Positions 48,790-57,400 of a DNA stretch of 64,000 nt are shown here, one piece after another. The stretch's first letter is position 1, and the number at the start of each line of letters is the position of its first letter. The notes below the pieces were generated by a model. That model searched no databases and was not told the DNA's origin. It worked only from the letters and a program-made list of their open reading frames with translations. The translations under genes were made by a program, and so were the position numbers. Source of the stretch: Terracoccus sp. 273MFTsu3.1 (GTDB lineage: Bacteria > Actinomycetota > Actinomycetes > Actinomycetales > Dermatophilaceae); NCBI RefSeq assembly GCF_000383675.1, contig NZ_KB911827.1:62001-126000 (forward strand). The letters are read 5' to 3'.

Positions 48790-49347
48790 ATGCCTCTGCG
48801 CACCCGCCCCGACCGGGCCACCACCCTCACCACGCTCGCTGCGTCGAGCCTCGGGACGCCGCCGACGCTCGACGCGCCGACGGCGATCAACCTCGCCGAG
48901 ACCGCTCGGCGCCTCGCGGGCGATCGTGCCCTCTGGGCCGGCCTCGTCGACTTCGACCCCATCAGCCGCTACTACGCCCGGATCGCCGCCGAGGCCGACC
49001 ACGAGGCCTGGCTGCTCACCTGGCTGCCCGGGCAGGGGACGGAATGGCACGACCACGGGCAGAGCGCCGGCTCGTTCGTCGTCCTGCAGGGACAGCTGAG
49101 CGAGCGGGTCGCCGATCTGGCCACTCCAGACCGGACGCCGCAGGTCAGGGAGGAGGTCGGCCGTCTGCGGGCCGGACAGCAGCGCACGTTCGGACGCCGC
49201 TACGTGCACCACGTGAGCAACGAGGGCCCGGACCCGGCAGTGAGCCTGCACGTGTACTCGCCGCGCCTCACCGAGATGACGACGTACGCGCTCTCCGGCA
49301 CGAGCCTCCGGCGGGTCGACCTCCAGCAGAAGGGAGTCGACTGGTGA
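48790..49347 (+). CDS. Cysteine dioxygenase family protein
   Basis: The 185-aa cupin has the iron motif EWHDHGQSAGSFVVLQG (His at about residues 78 and 80) and a third His in HHVSN (about 137-141) or SLHVYSP. Type-I cysteine dioxygenases oxidise Cys to cysteine sulfinate; bacterial members may use other thiols, so the substrate is inferred. AGGAG lies 7 nt before the ATG. The stop overlaps the GTG of the next gene, and the whole operon lies under the riboswitch. Confidence 0.88.
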   Translation: MPLRTRPDRATTLTTLAASSLGTPPTLDAPTAINLAETARRLAGDRALWAGLVDFDPISRYYARIAAEADHEAWLLTWLPGQGTEWHDHGQSAGSFVVLQGQLSERVADLATPDRTPQVREEVGRLRAGQQRTFGRRYVHHVSNEGPDPAVSLHVYSPRLTEMTTYALSGTSLRRVDLQQKGVDW

Positions 49348-50570
49348 CTCGCCCCGCTCGCAACGCCGCACCGATCCACCTCGCCGTCGCCCTCGACGGT
49401 GCCGGATGGTACCCGGCCGCGTGGCGCGAGCCGGGCGCGCGACCGGTAGACCTCTTCACCGCGCGCTACTGGGCGGATCTCACCAGCACGGCGGAGCGCG
49501 GCCTGCTCGACTTCGTGACGATCGAGGACAGCCTCGACCTCCAGTCGGCCGACCCCTTCTCCGACGACGTCGACACCCGCACCGACCAGGTGCGGGGGCG
49601 GCTCGACGCGCTCCTCGTCGCCGCCGCGGTCGCGCCCCTCACGCAGCACGTCGGCCTCGTCCCCACCGTCACGACGACCCACACCGAGCCGTTCCACGTC
49701 TCCAAGGCCGTCGCCACCCTCGACCACGTGAGCCGCGGGCGGGCGGGGTGGCGGGTGCAGGTGGGCGGCACACCCGGAGAGACCGGCCACTTCGGTCGCC
49801 GCACCCGCCCCACGATCCGGCGGGATCTCGCCTCCAGCCCCGAGGGCCGTGCTGCCGTGCGCGAGCGCTTCGACGAGGCCGCCGATCACGTCGAGGTCGT
49901 GCGGCGGCTCTGGGACAGCTGGGAGGACGACGCCGAGATCCGGGACGTCGCGACCGGACGGTTCGTCGACCGGGACCGGCTGCACCACGTCGACTTCGAG
50001 GGGCGCCACTTCAGCGTCCGCGGCCCGTCGATCACCCCGCGACCGCCACAAGGGCAGCCTGTCGTGACCGCCCTGGCCCACCAGACCATCCCGTACGAGC
50101 TGGCGGCCCGTTCGGCGGACGTCGTCTTCGTCACGCCGCACGACGACGAGCAGGCAGCGAGCATCGTCGGCGAGGTCCGAGGGGCGGAGGCGCGGGTCGG
50201 GCGCGACGCCCATCCCCTCATGGTCTTCGCCGACCTCGTCGTGGTCCTGGGGAGCACGACCGACGCCGCCCGGGCCCGGCGACGCCGGCTCGACGAGGCG
50301 GCCGGGGCGCCCTTCACGTCGGACGCGCACGTCTTCACCGGCACCGCTGCCGACCTCGCCTCGCTCCTGCTCCGTTGGCACGACGTCGGCTACGACGGCT
50401 TCCGGCTGCGTCCGGCCGTCGTCGACGACGACCTCGTCGCGGTCGTGGACGAGGTCGTGCCCGCACTCCAGCGTGCGGGGGCCTTCCGGACGGCATACGA
50501 CCCGGGCTCGCTGCGCGAGCGCCTCGGTCTGCCTGTCGCCGTCAACCGCTACGCCCCCGCGTCGGCCTGA
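49344..50570 (+). CDS. LLM-class flavin-dependent monooxygenase 1
   Basis: The 408-aa protein starts with a GTG overlapping the previous stop. It has the luciferase-like TIM-barrel fold: LLDFVTIEDSLD near residue 54, VGLVPTVTTTHTEPFHVSKA near 103-122, LDHVSRGRAGWRVQVG near 126-141 and a C-terminal barrel half. Such enzymes use FMNH2 and oxygen, often to cleave C-S bonds in organosulfur compounds. It is encoded with a flavin reductase and a thiol dioxygenase, which supports a sulfur role. Confidence 0.88.
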   Translation: MTRPARNAAPIHLAVALDGAGWYPAAWREPGARPVDLFTARYWADLTSTAERGLLDFVTIEDSLDLQSADPFSDDVDTRTDQVRGRLDALLVAAAVAPLTQHVGLVPTVTTTHTEPFHVSKAVATLDHVSRGRAGWRVQVGGTPGETGHFGRRTRPTIRRDLASSPEGRAAVRERFDEAADHVEVVRRLWDSWEDDAEIRDVATGRFVDRDRLHHVDFEGRHFSVRGPSITPRPPQGQPVVTALAHQTIPYELAARSADVVFVTPHDDEQAASIVGEVRGAEARVGRDAHPLMVFADLVVVLGSTTDAARARRRRLDEAAGAPFTSDAHVFTGTAADLASLLLRWHDVGYDGFRLRPAVVDDDLVAVVDEVVPALQRAGAFRTAYDPGSLRERLGLPVAVNRYAPASA

Positions 50571-50583
50571 GAAAGGACCTCCC

Positions 50584-52008
50584 ATGTCGCAGCCTCGCAA
50601 GCAGGTCATCCTCGGCGCCCACTTCCCGGGGGTCAACAACACGACGGTGTGGAGCGACCCGGCGTCGGGCAGCCACATCGACCTGTCGTCGTTCACGCAC
50701 TTCGCGCAGACGGCCGAACGCGGCCGGTTCGACTTCCTCTTCCTCGCCGAGGGACTGCGGCTGCGCGAGCAGCGCGGTCGGATCCACGACCTCGACGTCG
50801 TCGGCCGGCCCGACACGTTCACCGTCCTCGCCGCGCTGGCTGCGGTGACGGAGCACCTCGGTCTCGCCGGGACGATCAACACGACGTTCAACGAGCCCTA
50901 CGAGGTCGCGCGCCAGCTCGCGACCCTCGACCACCTGTCCGGAGGACGCGCCGCCTGGAACGTCGTGACGAGCTCCGACGCCTTCACGGGCGAGAACTTC
51001 CGGCGCGGAGGGTTCCTCCCGCACGCCGAGCGCTACGAGCGCGCCGAGGAGTTCGTCGCGACGGCCCGCGAGCTGTGGGACTCCTGGCCGGCCGACGCCG
51101 TGCGGGCGGCAGGCACCGACTTCCTGTCCGACGCCTCCGCGGGGGACTTCGAGCACCGGGGCAAGCACTTCGACGTCGCCGGCCGCTTCACCGTGCCCCG
51201 GAGCCCACAGGGCCATCCGGTCGTCCTGCAGGCCGGCGACTCGAGCGACGGCCGCGAGCTGGCAGCGCGCAGTGCGGACGCCGTCTTCAGCCGTCACTCC
51301 ACCGGGGACGACGCGCGCTCGTTCTACCGTGACGTCAAGGGCCGGCTCGGGCGCTACGGTCGGCAGCCCGACGACCTCAAGATCCTGCCGGCCGCCACGT
51401 TCGTGCTCGGGGACACGGACGCCGAGGCCCGCGACCGCGCGGCTGAGGTGCGGCGCCAGCAGGTGAGCCCGCAGACGGCGATCCTCCTGCTCGAGCAGGT
51501 CTGGAACCGCGACCTGTCCGACTACGACCCCGACGGCCCGCTGCCGACCGTCGACCCGATCGTCTCCGACGCGTCCTCGATCGTCCGCGGCCGGGCCCGG
51601 CAGGTCGGTGACCCCGTGGCCGAGGCCGCCCGTTACCGAGCCGTGGCCGAGGCCAAGGGGCTCAGCATCCGCGAGGTCGTCATCGAGCTGACCGGTCGCC
51701 AGACCTTCGTCGGCTCACCGGAGACCGTGGCCCGCACGCTCGAGGACGCCGTCGCGACCGACGTCAGCGACGGCTTCATCCTCGTCCCGCACATCACCCC
51801 GGGCGGACTCGACGAGTTCGCCGACCGGGTGGTGCCGCTGCTGCAGGAGCGTGGCGTCCTGCGCCGCGACTACACCGAAGGGGCCACCCTCCGTGACCAC
51901 CTCGGCCTGGGTGCAGCGCGGCCCGCATCCGACTGGGGGTCGAGCGCGTCGGCTGCTCACGGCGCGCCGACCGTGTCGGTCGCGACGGACGCCAGGGCGA
52001 GCGCATGA
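50584..52008 (+). CDS. LLM-class flavin-dependent monooxygenase 2 (NtaA/SnaA/DszA type)
   Basis: The 474-aa protein has the NtaA/DszA-like layout: LILGAHFPG-like opening, FDFLFLAEGLRLRE near residue 50, TLDHLSGGRAAWNVVTS near 115-131, EFVATARELWDSWP near 156, and GSPETVARTLEDAV near 379. These two-component monooxygenases act on sulfones, aminopolycarboxylates or dimethylsulfide. The GAAAGGACC ribosome site sits 5 nt before ATG. Its stop overlaps the flavin reductase start. Confidence 0.9.
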   Translation: MSQPRKQVILGAHFPGVNNTTVWSDPASGSHIDLSSFTHFAQTAERGRFDFLFLAEGLRLREQRGRIHDLDVVGRPDTFTVLAALAAVTEHLGLAGTINTTFNEPYEVARQLATLDHLSGGRAAWNVVTSSDAFTGENFRRGGFLPHAERYERAEEFVATARELWDSWPADAVRAAGTDFLSDASAGDFEHRGKHFDVAGRFTVPRSPQGHPVVLQAGDSSDGRELAARSADAVFSRHSTGDDARSFYRDVKGRLGRYGRQPDDLKILPAATFVLGDTDAEARDRAAEVRRQQVSPQTAILLLEQVWNRDLSDYDPDGPLPTVDPIVSDASSIVRGRARQVGDPVAEAARYRAVAEAKGLSIREVVIELTGRQTFVGSPETVARTLEDAVATDVSDGFILVPHITPGGLDEFADRVVPLLQERGVLRRDYTEGATLRDHLGLGAARPASDWGSSASAAHGAPTVSVATDARASA

Positions 52009-52616
52009 CGGCGGCGGCTGCAGCGGACGCCCCCGCGGTCGAGGTCGTCGAGCTCGTGGGCAACCCGCGGGTCGGCTCGCGCACCCGAGCGCTGGCGGAC
52101 CTCGTCGTGCGTTCGCTCGGCGAGACGGTGGCGGCGGACGGACGAGGCGCGCCGGACGGCATACGGCTGGGTGTGCCCGTGGTCATCGAGCTGGGGGAGG
52201 CGGTCGGCGTCACCTTCGGGGCCCGGGTGGCGCGGGCATCCGCTCCCGTCGAGGACCCGTTCGGTGTCGTGAGGCGCGCCCGGCTGCTCGTCGTGGCGAC
52301 CCCGACGTACAAGGCGACCTACAGCGGACTGCTCAAGCTGTTTCTCGACCAGCTGAGCCAGGGCGACCTCGCCGGGGTCGTGGCGGTGCCGGTGGCGATC
52401 GCCGGCGCACCTGCTCACCGCGACGCGGTCGCGGCCGCGCTGCGTGACCTCCTCGTCGAGCTCGGCGCCGACGTGCCTGCGCCCGCGGTCGCGCTCCTCG
52501 AGAGCGAGGTGGCCGACCAGGAGGAGCACGTCAGCCGCTGGGTGGGGACGTATGCCGCCGCGCTGGGTCTCGGTTCACCGGCCGAACCCGTGCGTGCTGG
52601 TGCACCCACGCGGTGA
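52005..52616 (+). CDS. NAD(P)H-dependent FMN reductase (SsuE-like)
   Basis: The 203-aa flavodoxin-fold protein has VELVGNPRVGSRT near residue 15 (phosphate loop) and VVATPTYKATYSGLLKLFLD (about 95-114), the SsuE-type signature. It supplies reduced FMN to the two monooxygenases, as in SsuD/SsuE and DszA/DszD pairs. ATGA overlap with the upstream gene. It is the last gene of the riboswitch operon. Confidence 0.9.
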   Translation: MTAAAAADAPAVEVVELVGNPRVGSRTRALADLVVRSLGETVAADGRGAPDGIRLGVPVVIELGEAVGVTFGARVARASAPVEDPFGVVRRARLLVVATPTYKATYSGLLKLFLDQLSQGDLAGVVAVPVAIAGAPAHRDAVAAALRDLLVELGADVPAPAVALLESEVADQEEHVSRWVGTYAAALGLGSPAEPVRAGAPTR

Positions 52617-52721
52617 CGGTCTGTGTGTACGGTGTCAACACCGGCGACCACCTGTGAGCACCCCGGCGCCGCCGGCCCCGTCCGTTTCCCGGAGTCCCAG
52701 CCATGCCAAGGAGCCCCAGCG

Positions 52722-53384
52722 ATGAAGCTGCTTCTCACGTCGGGCGGCGTCAGGAACCCCAGCATCCGCGATGCGCTCGTCGGCATGTTGGGCAAGCCGA
52801 TCTCCGAATCGGCCGCGCTCTGCATCCCGACCGCGCAGTGGGGGCACCCCAGGTGCGGGCCGCCATCGGTGCGCCGCTTCGTCAGTGGCAGTGATCCGGG
52901 AGATGCCATGACCTCGCTCGGGTGGGAGTCCGTCGGTGTCCTCGAGCTGACCGCCCTACCCACCATCGCCACGGAGCGGTGGGTCGAATGGGTCCACGAG
53001 GCCGACGTCCTGCTCGTCGACGGCGGCGACGCCACGTACCTGTGTCACTGGCTGCGGCAGTCCGGCCTGGTCGACCACCTGCCCTCCCTCACCGACACGA
53101 CCTGGGTCGGGGTGAGCGCCGGGAGCATGGTCATGGCACCCCGAATCGGGTCGGACTTCGTCAATTGGCCGGCGGCCAGTGACGATCGGACCCTGGGGCT
53201 CGTGGAGTTCGCGATCTTCCCCCACTTGAACGCCTTCCCGACGAACACCCTCGCGGACGCCGAGCGATGGGCCGCCGAGATCGACGGGCCGGCGTATGCC
53301 ATCGACGAGCAGACGGCCATCGCGGTCGTCGGCGACTCCGTCGAGGTGGTCTCCGAAGGCGAGTGGCACGCGTTCGGGACGTAG
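52722..53384 (+). CDS. Peptidase S51-family (dipeptidase E-like)
   Basis: The 220-aa protein has the class-I glutamine-amidotransferase-like fold, with the strand LLVDGGDATYLCHWL (about residues 90-104) and nucleophile Ser in GVSAGSM (about 123-129), the S51 signature. It probably cleaves Asp-X dipeptides in the cytosol. ATG 52722 has AAGGAGCCC 8 nt upstream. It is not coupled to the sulfur operon. Confidence 0.87.
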   Translation: MKLLLTSGGVRNPSIRDALVGMLGKPISESAALCIPTAQWGHPRCGPPSVRRFVSGSDPGDAMTSLGWESVGVLELTALPTIATERWVEWVHEADVLLVDGGDATYLCHWLRQSGLVDHLPSLTDTTWVGVSAGSMVMAPRIGSDFVNWPAASDDRTLGLVEFAIFPHLNAFPTNTLADAERWAAEIDGPAYAIDEQTAIAVVGDSVEVVSEGEWHAFGT

Positions 53385-53420
53385 CACGTCGGGTGCGCGC
53401 CGACCTCGACTCAGCGACCG

Positions 53421-53449
53421 CGGCGTCGGTACGGCGTCGGTACGGCGTC
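53421..53449. repeat. Tandem CGGCGTCGGTA repeat, 11-bp unit
   Basis: Two perfect 11-bp units plus CGGCGTC, 100-128 bp before the RibD-like gene. The heptamer thus recurs with 11-bp period, as in a SARP site, but could equally be a chance tandem duplication. Confidence 0.7.
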
Positions 53450-53548
53450 AGGCGACCACCGCGCGGTGCGAGGGGCCAAGGGCGCCGACAACAGTCCGAG
53501 TACCGTCCGATGAGGAACGTGCTGGGCGCCTCGAGGAAGAGCAACGAG

Positions 53549-54109
53549 ATGAGACCACTTCGATACTCGATCAACGTCACGCTCGACGGCTGCTGCCATC
53601 ACGAGGCAGGCCTGCCTCCCGACGAGCAGTCGATGCGCTTCTGGACCGCTGAGCTGCAACGCGCCGATGCCTTGCTGTTCGGCCGGGTCACCTACGAGAT
53701 GATGGCGTCGGCGTGGCGACGGCCGGACACGGGCACGTGGCCTGACTGGATGGACGAGTGGCAGGTCCCGTTCGCCGAGACCATCGACCGGACGAAGAAG
53801 TACGTCGTGTCGAGCACGTTGAGCGGGGTCGACTGGAATGCCGAGCTGGTGCGAGGCGACCTGCGGCAAGCGGTCCAGCGGCTCAAGGAGGAGCCGGGCG
53901 AGGGTCTGTTCGTGGGTGGCGTGACGCTTCCCTTGGCATTGGCAGATCTGGGACTCATCGACGAGTATGCGTTCGTCGTGCAGCCGGTCCTCGCCGGACA
54001 CGGGCCGACGTTGCTCGCCGGTCTGCACGAGCGCCTCCAGCTCGAGCTCGTGGATCGCGAGGAGTTCACGTCGGGCGCGGTCGCGCTGCGATACCGGCCC
54101 ATGGCGTGA
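53549..54109 (+). CDS. RibD/dihydrofolate-reductase-like family protein
   Basis: The 186-aa protein has the RibD_C/DHFR-like fold: RYSINVTLDGCC near residue 4, LLFGRVTYEMM near 42-52, KKYVVSSTLSG near 82-92, LFVGGVTLPLALADLGLIDEY near 118-138 (read in two parts). Many such proteins are reductases of unknown substrate. ATG 53549 is preferred for AGGAAGAG upstream; ATG 53510 in frame adds 13 residues. Confidence 0.83.
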   Translation: MRPLRYSINVTLDGCCHHEAGLPPDEQSMRFWTAELQRADALLFGRVTYEMMASAWRRPDTGTWPDWMDEWQVPFAETIDRTKKYVVSSTLSGVDWNAELVRGDLRQAVQRLKEEPGEGLFVGGVTLPLALADLGLIDEYAFVVQPVLAGHGPTLLAGLHERLQLELVDREEFTSGAVALRYRPMA

Positions 54110-54161
54110 CGGCCGGGCGTGACGTCCCATGGCCGTCTCGGTGATGCGCGCCCGTCCTGGG

Positions 54162-55085
54162 TCAGTGCGTCCCCGCTGGTGCACGAGGCGCTCCAGCCCG
54201 ATCCTTCCCGCCGAGCAGTGTGACCGCGGCGAGGAGACACAGCACCGTGCCGCCGATCGCCGGGGCGGAGGCCCACGTGGCGGTGCCGATCCCGGCGTTC
54301 GACTGGAAGCCGCCGCCCACTTCGAGGACGAGCAGGTAGGCCGCGGCGGAGACGTTGGCAGCCGCAGCGAGCGCGGCGCCCCAGGGGCGGCCCAGCCACA
54401 GCAGGACGCCGGAGACGACGAAGGCCGGCGCGAGAACGCCGAGGTCGAGAGCGTAGACGAGGTGGATCGCCGGCGGTGGCATGACGTCGACGGGCAGCCG
54501 GCCGGTCACGGCGAACCGCACGGACAGGGTCCCCCAGGCGGCGATGAGCCCCGCCCCGAGCAGCGTCGTGAAGACCGCGACCCACCGTGCCGCCGGTCCG
54601 GTGCGGATACCGGCCGCCACGGCCTCGACCTGGAGGCTCGACCCGAGCATGATCAGGGCGTACGTCGAGGCCGAGAAGGCGGCGACGTGCAGGAGGAAGA
54701 CGTCGCTGAACGCAGCGCCGAAGGCGTAGTAGGCGTAGTTGTAGATCCCGTAGAAGAGCAGGCCGAGCCAGATGGCGACCGACGTCGCCGAGGCGCGGGT
54801 CGCGCTGAGGTACAGGCTCAGCGCGAGCGCGGGAACGACGACGACCAGTGTCACGAGGTCGTTGCCGCGGAGCGCGGCGATCGCCCAGGCCTGCTCGGGG
54901 TAGAGGCCGGGCACGAACAGTCCCAGAAGGGACTGGACGAGCATGAGGGCGAGGACCACGAGCGAGAGCACGCGGGCAGCGGTCAGGCGCGGGCCCGCGC
55001 GCAGGAGGGCGACCACGACGCCCGGTGGTGGTCCCGTGCCCCGGACCTTGTCCTCGACCCGACCGGCGACGTGCTGGGCAGCCAT
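54162..55085 (-). CDS. Integral membrane protein of unknown function
   Basis: The 307-aa protein has about eight TM helices, including LSLVVLALMLVQSLLGLFVP (about 40-59) and FYGIYNYAYYAFGAAFSD (about 107-124). It carries no transporter motif that I recognise. It converges with the RibD-like gene and is divergent from the cupin-TPR gene. Confidence 0.7.
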   Translation of the reverse strand: MAAQHVAGRVEDKVRGTGPPPGVVVALLRAGPRLTAARVLSLVVLALMLVQSLLGLFVPGLYPEQAWAIAALRGNDLVTLVVVVPALALSLYLSATRASATSVAIWLGLLFYGIYNYAYYAFGAAFSDVFLLHVAAFSASTYALIMLGSSLQVEAVAAGIRTGPAARWVAVFTTLLGAGLIAAWGTLSVRFAVTGRLPVDVMPPPAIHLVYALDLGVLAPAFVVSGVLLWLGRPWGAALAAAANVSAAAYLLVLEVGGGFQSNAGIGTATWASAPAIGGTVLCLLAAVTLLGGKDRAGAPRAPAGTH

Positions 55086-55440
55086 GGGCTACCGACCTCC
55101 TCGGCTACGAGGCCTGCGCTCGGGCGGAGCCCTTCGGCGCGCTCCGCGCACGCCTCTTGCTCCACGGTAGCCCGTGGGCGAGGCAACCTGAGCCGACGTG
55201 TCGGCAGCCTCACACGAGGCCGGACGCCCGTCGAAGGGGCGGCTCGCGCCGCCCAGCTTCGGCTGGTGGAGACGATCCGCCTCGCCGAGGACGGGACGTC
55301 CGACCAGCGTTACCGGCGACTGCCGGCGAGGGGCTCTGCCCACGTGGCTGACCTGCAGATCCCGCGCCCTTCCGGACGCCGACCGTCCGGAAGGGCCCGT
55401 AACGTCCCAGGCAACGTTCGTCACGCGAAGGAGCCGGGCC
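55086..55440. other. 355-bp intergenic region between divergent genes
   Basis: No credible gene. It contains a 12-bp perfect hairpin (listed separately) 45 bp before the cupin-TPR start. The rest has no repeat or promoter that I can support. Confidence 0.5.
55366..55396 (+). promoter_or_regulatory. 12-bp perfect hairpin upstream of the cupin-TPR gene
   Basis: GCCCTTCCGGAC pairs with GTCCGGAAGGGC around a 7-base loop. Being just upstream of a start and not after a gene, it may act as an attenuator or operator rather than a normal terminator. Confidence 0.5.
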
Positions 55441-56085
55441 ATGACCGACTACGCGATCGCCCACCTGGATGAGATCGATGAGCTCAGCGACGCAGGGGCC
55501 CGTTACCGACCTGTCCGCCATCACCTGGGCATCTCGGCCTTCGGCGCCACGGTGTGGACCGCCCATTCGGCGGGTGACGTCCTCATCAACGAACACGACG
55601 CCGACGACCCGACCGCTGACCAGGAGCTGTTCCTCGTGCTGCGGGGCCATGCGGTGTTCGAGGTCGACGGCGACCGGGTCGACGCGCCCACCGGCACCCT
55701 CGTCTTCGCGCCGCCCGGCACCAGGCGAAAGGCCTCAGCCATTGAAAGCGACACGACTCTGCTGGCGATCGAGGGCACGCCGGGTCAGGCCTACGCGGCG
55801 CGAGGTTGGGAGCTGTGGGCTCCGCTGGCCCCCCGGTACCAGGCGGGGGAGTACGCCGAGGTCGCCGTCCGTCTGGCAGCGGCGGTCGACGCCAACCCGC
55901 AGTACCCGATGTTGTTCTTCAATCTCGCCTGCTGCGAGAGTCAGTGCGGTCGGACGAGCGAGGCCCTCGACCACCTCCGACAGGCCATCGAGATGTCGGA
56001 CGAGTTCAGGGCGGCGGCACGAACCGACTCCGACCTGGATCCGCTTCGGGACGAACCAGCGTTCCAGGACCTGATGAGGCACTAG
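55441..56085 (+). CDS. Cupin-domain protein with TPR C-terminus
   Basis: The 214-aa protein has a cupin barrel (about residues 25-110; ADQELFLVLRGHAVFEVDGD and GTLVFAPPGTRR) and a C-terminal tetratricopeptide-like segment (about 135-200; YPMLFFNLACCESQCGRTSEALDHL, read in parts). It is probably a binding or scaffold protein; no metal-His pair is evident. The function is unknown. Confidence 0.78.
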   Translation: MTDYAIAHLDEIDELSDAGARYRPVRHHLGISAFGATVWTAHSAGDVLINEHDADDPTADQELFLVLRGHAVFEVDGDRVDAPTGTLVFAPPGTRRKASAIESDTTLLAIEGTPGQAYAARGWELWAPLAPRYQAGEYAEVAVRLAAAVDANPQYPMLFFNLACCESQCGRTSEALDHLRQAIEMSDEFRAAARTDSDLDPLRDEPAFQDLMRH

Positions 56086-56168
56086 AAGCGGGTCCGCGCA
56101 CGGCAGTCCGGGGTACACGGTCGGAGCACGTCGAGCACCGGGATCGGGTCGTTCGCTAGGTTGCGCCC

Positions 56169-56702
56169 ATGCGAACCATCACGTCAGAGCGACTGGTTCT
56201 CCGACCCTGGGATGCCGGTGACGCCGACTTCCTCCTCGACCTCGAGGGCCGTTGGGAGGTCGTGCGCCACCTGGGAGCCGACCCGACGACCATGACCTCC
56301 CGCAGCCAGGCGCTCGCCTCGATCGAACGCCGACGCGCCATCAGCGGACATCCCGTCCACGGCATCTGGATCATCACCGACCGGGACGGCGCACGGCTGG
56401 GAAACCTTCTGCTCAAACCCGTTCCACTGTCAGCAGGGGAAGTTCCAGCCGACCCCGCGGACGTGGAGATCGGCTGGCACCTGCACCCGGACGCGTGGGG
56501 CCACGGATACGCGACCGAGGCTGCGCGTGCTGCGTCCGGCGACGTGTTCGCTCGCGGCCAGAGCCGGATCATCGCCGTGACCCATCCCGACAACCACGCC
56601 TCGCACGCCGTCTGCCGACGCCTCGGCATGCACCACCGGGGCACGACGACCCGCTACATGGACACCTCCTGCGAGCTGTTCGAGCTGACCCGGGACGGTT
56701 GA
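56169..56702 (+). CDS. GNAT acetyltransferase, RimJ/RimL type
   Basis: The 177-aa protein starts RTITSERLVLRPW, the typical RimJ-like opening. VEIGWHLHPDAWGHGYATEA (about 98-117) carries the acetyl-CoA loop and AVCRRLGMHHRG (about 146-157) the C-terminal signature. It probably acetylates a protein N-terminus or small amine. Confidence 0.87.
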   Translation: MRTITSERLVLRPWDAGDADFLLDLEGRWEVVRHLGADPTTMTSRSQALASIERRRAISGHPVHGIWIITDRDGARLGNLLLKPVPLSAGEVPADPADVEIGWHLHPDAWGHGYATEAARAASGDVFARGQSRIIAVTHPDNHASHAVCRRLGMHHRGTTTRYMDTSCELFELTRDG

Positions 56703-56807
56703 ACGCTGACGTGTGCCGCCTCGGCCGCCGGGGCGAATGGGCACCATGTCGTGGTCGACCAAGGGTTGCGGACGTCTCTCGTCCGGATCCGTTTCTAGGG
56801 TGGACGC

Positions 56808-57380
56808 ATGACGAGCACCTTCGGCTTCACGCCCGGCCAGCCACCGGAGTGGGACCTCGAGCGCTTCATGCGCGGCGACGAGGTCGACACAGCCGTGATC
56901 ACCCTGGAACGCAACCGGCTGACCTTCGCGTGGAAGTGCTGGGACGTCGCCGCCGCGGGGATGGGTCTTCGGCTCGGCGCGTCCTCGGTGACGCTGGGCG
57001 GCCTTCTCAAACACCTGGCATGGGTCGAGGAGCTCTACTTCCAGGACCGGCTCGCCGGTCGCCCGTTCATGCCGCCCTTCGACGCGCTGGATCTCGAGAA
57101 GGACTGGGACGACTGGGCCTGGACCACGGCGGCCGACGACACCCCTGACGCCCTGCGTGCCCTCTGGGTCGAGACCGTGCACCGGTCCAGGGAGTCGCTG
57201 ACGGAGGCGTTGTCGCGCGGCGGCCTCGACCAGAGGACCCACGACGGGATGAGCCTGCGCCGCCTGCTGGCCGACATGGTCGAGGAGTACGCCCGCCACA
57301 CCGGACACGCCGACCTGCTCCGCGAGCAGGTCGACGGCGCGACGGGAGAAGGTGCCCCGAGCGACTTCCCGGTGCCCTGA
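56808..57380 (+). CDS. DinB-family protein (DUF664)
   Basis: The 190-aa helical-bundle protein has SSVTLGGLLKHLAWVEELYF (about 60-79) with a ligand-type His, and MVEEYARHTGHADLL (about 158-172) with two more His. Members bind metal and often thiols. Function not assigned. Confidence 0.85.
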   Translation: MTSTFGFTPGQPPEWDLERFMRGDEVDTAVITLERNRLTFAWKCWDVAAAGMGLRLGASSVTLGGLLKHLAWVEELYFQDRLAGRPFMPPFDALDLEKDWDDWAWTTAADDTPDALRALWVETVHRSRESLTEALSRGGLDQRTHDGMSLRRLLADMVEEYARHTGHADLLREQVDGATGEGAPSDFPVP

Positions 57381-57400
57381 TCGCGGCTAGGGTCCCGTCC

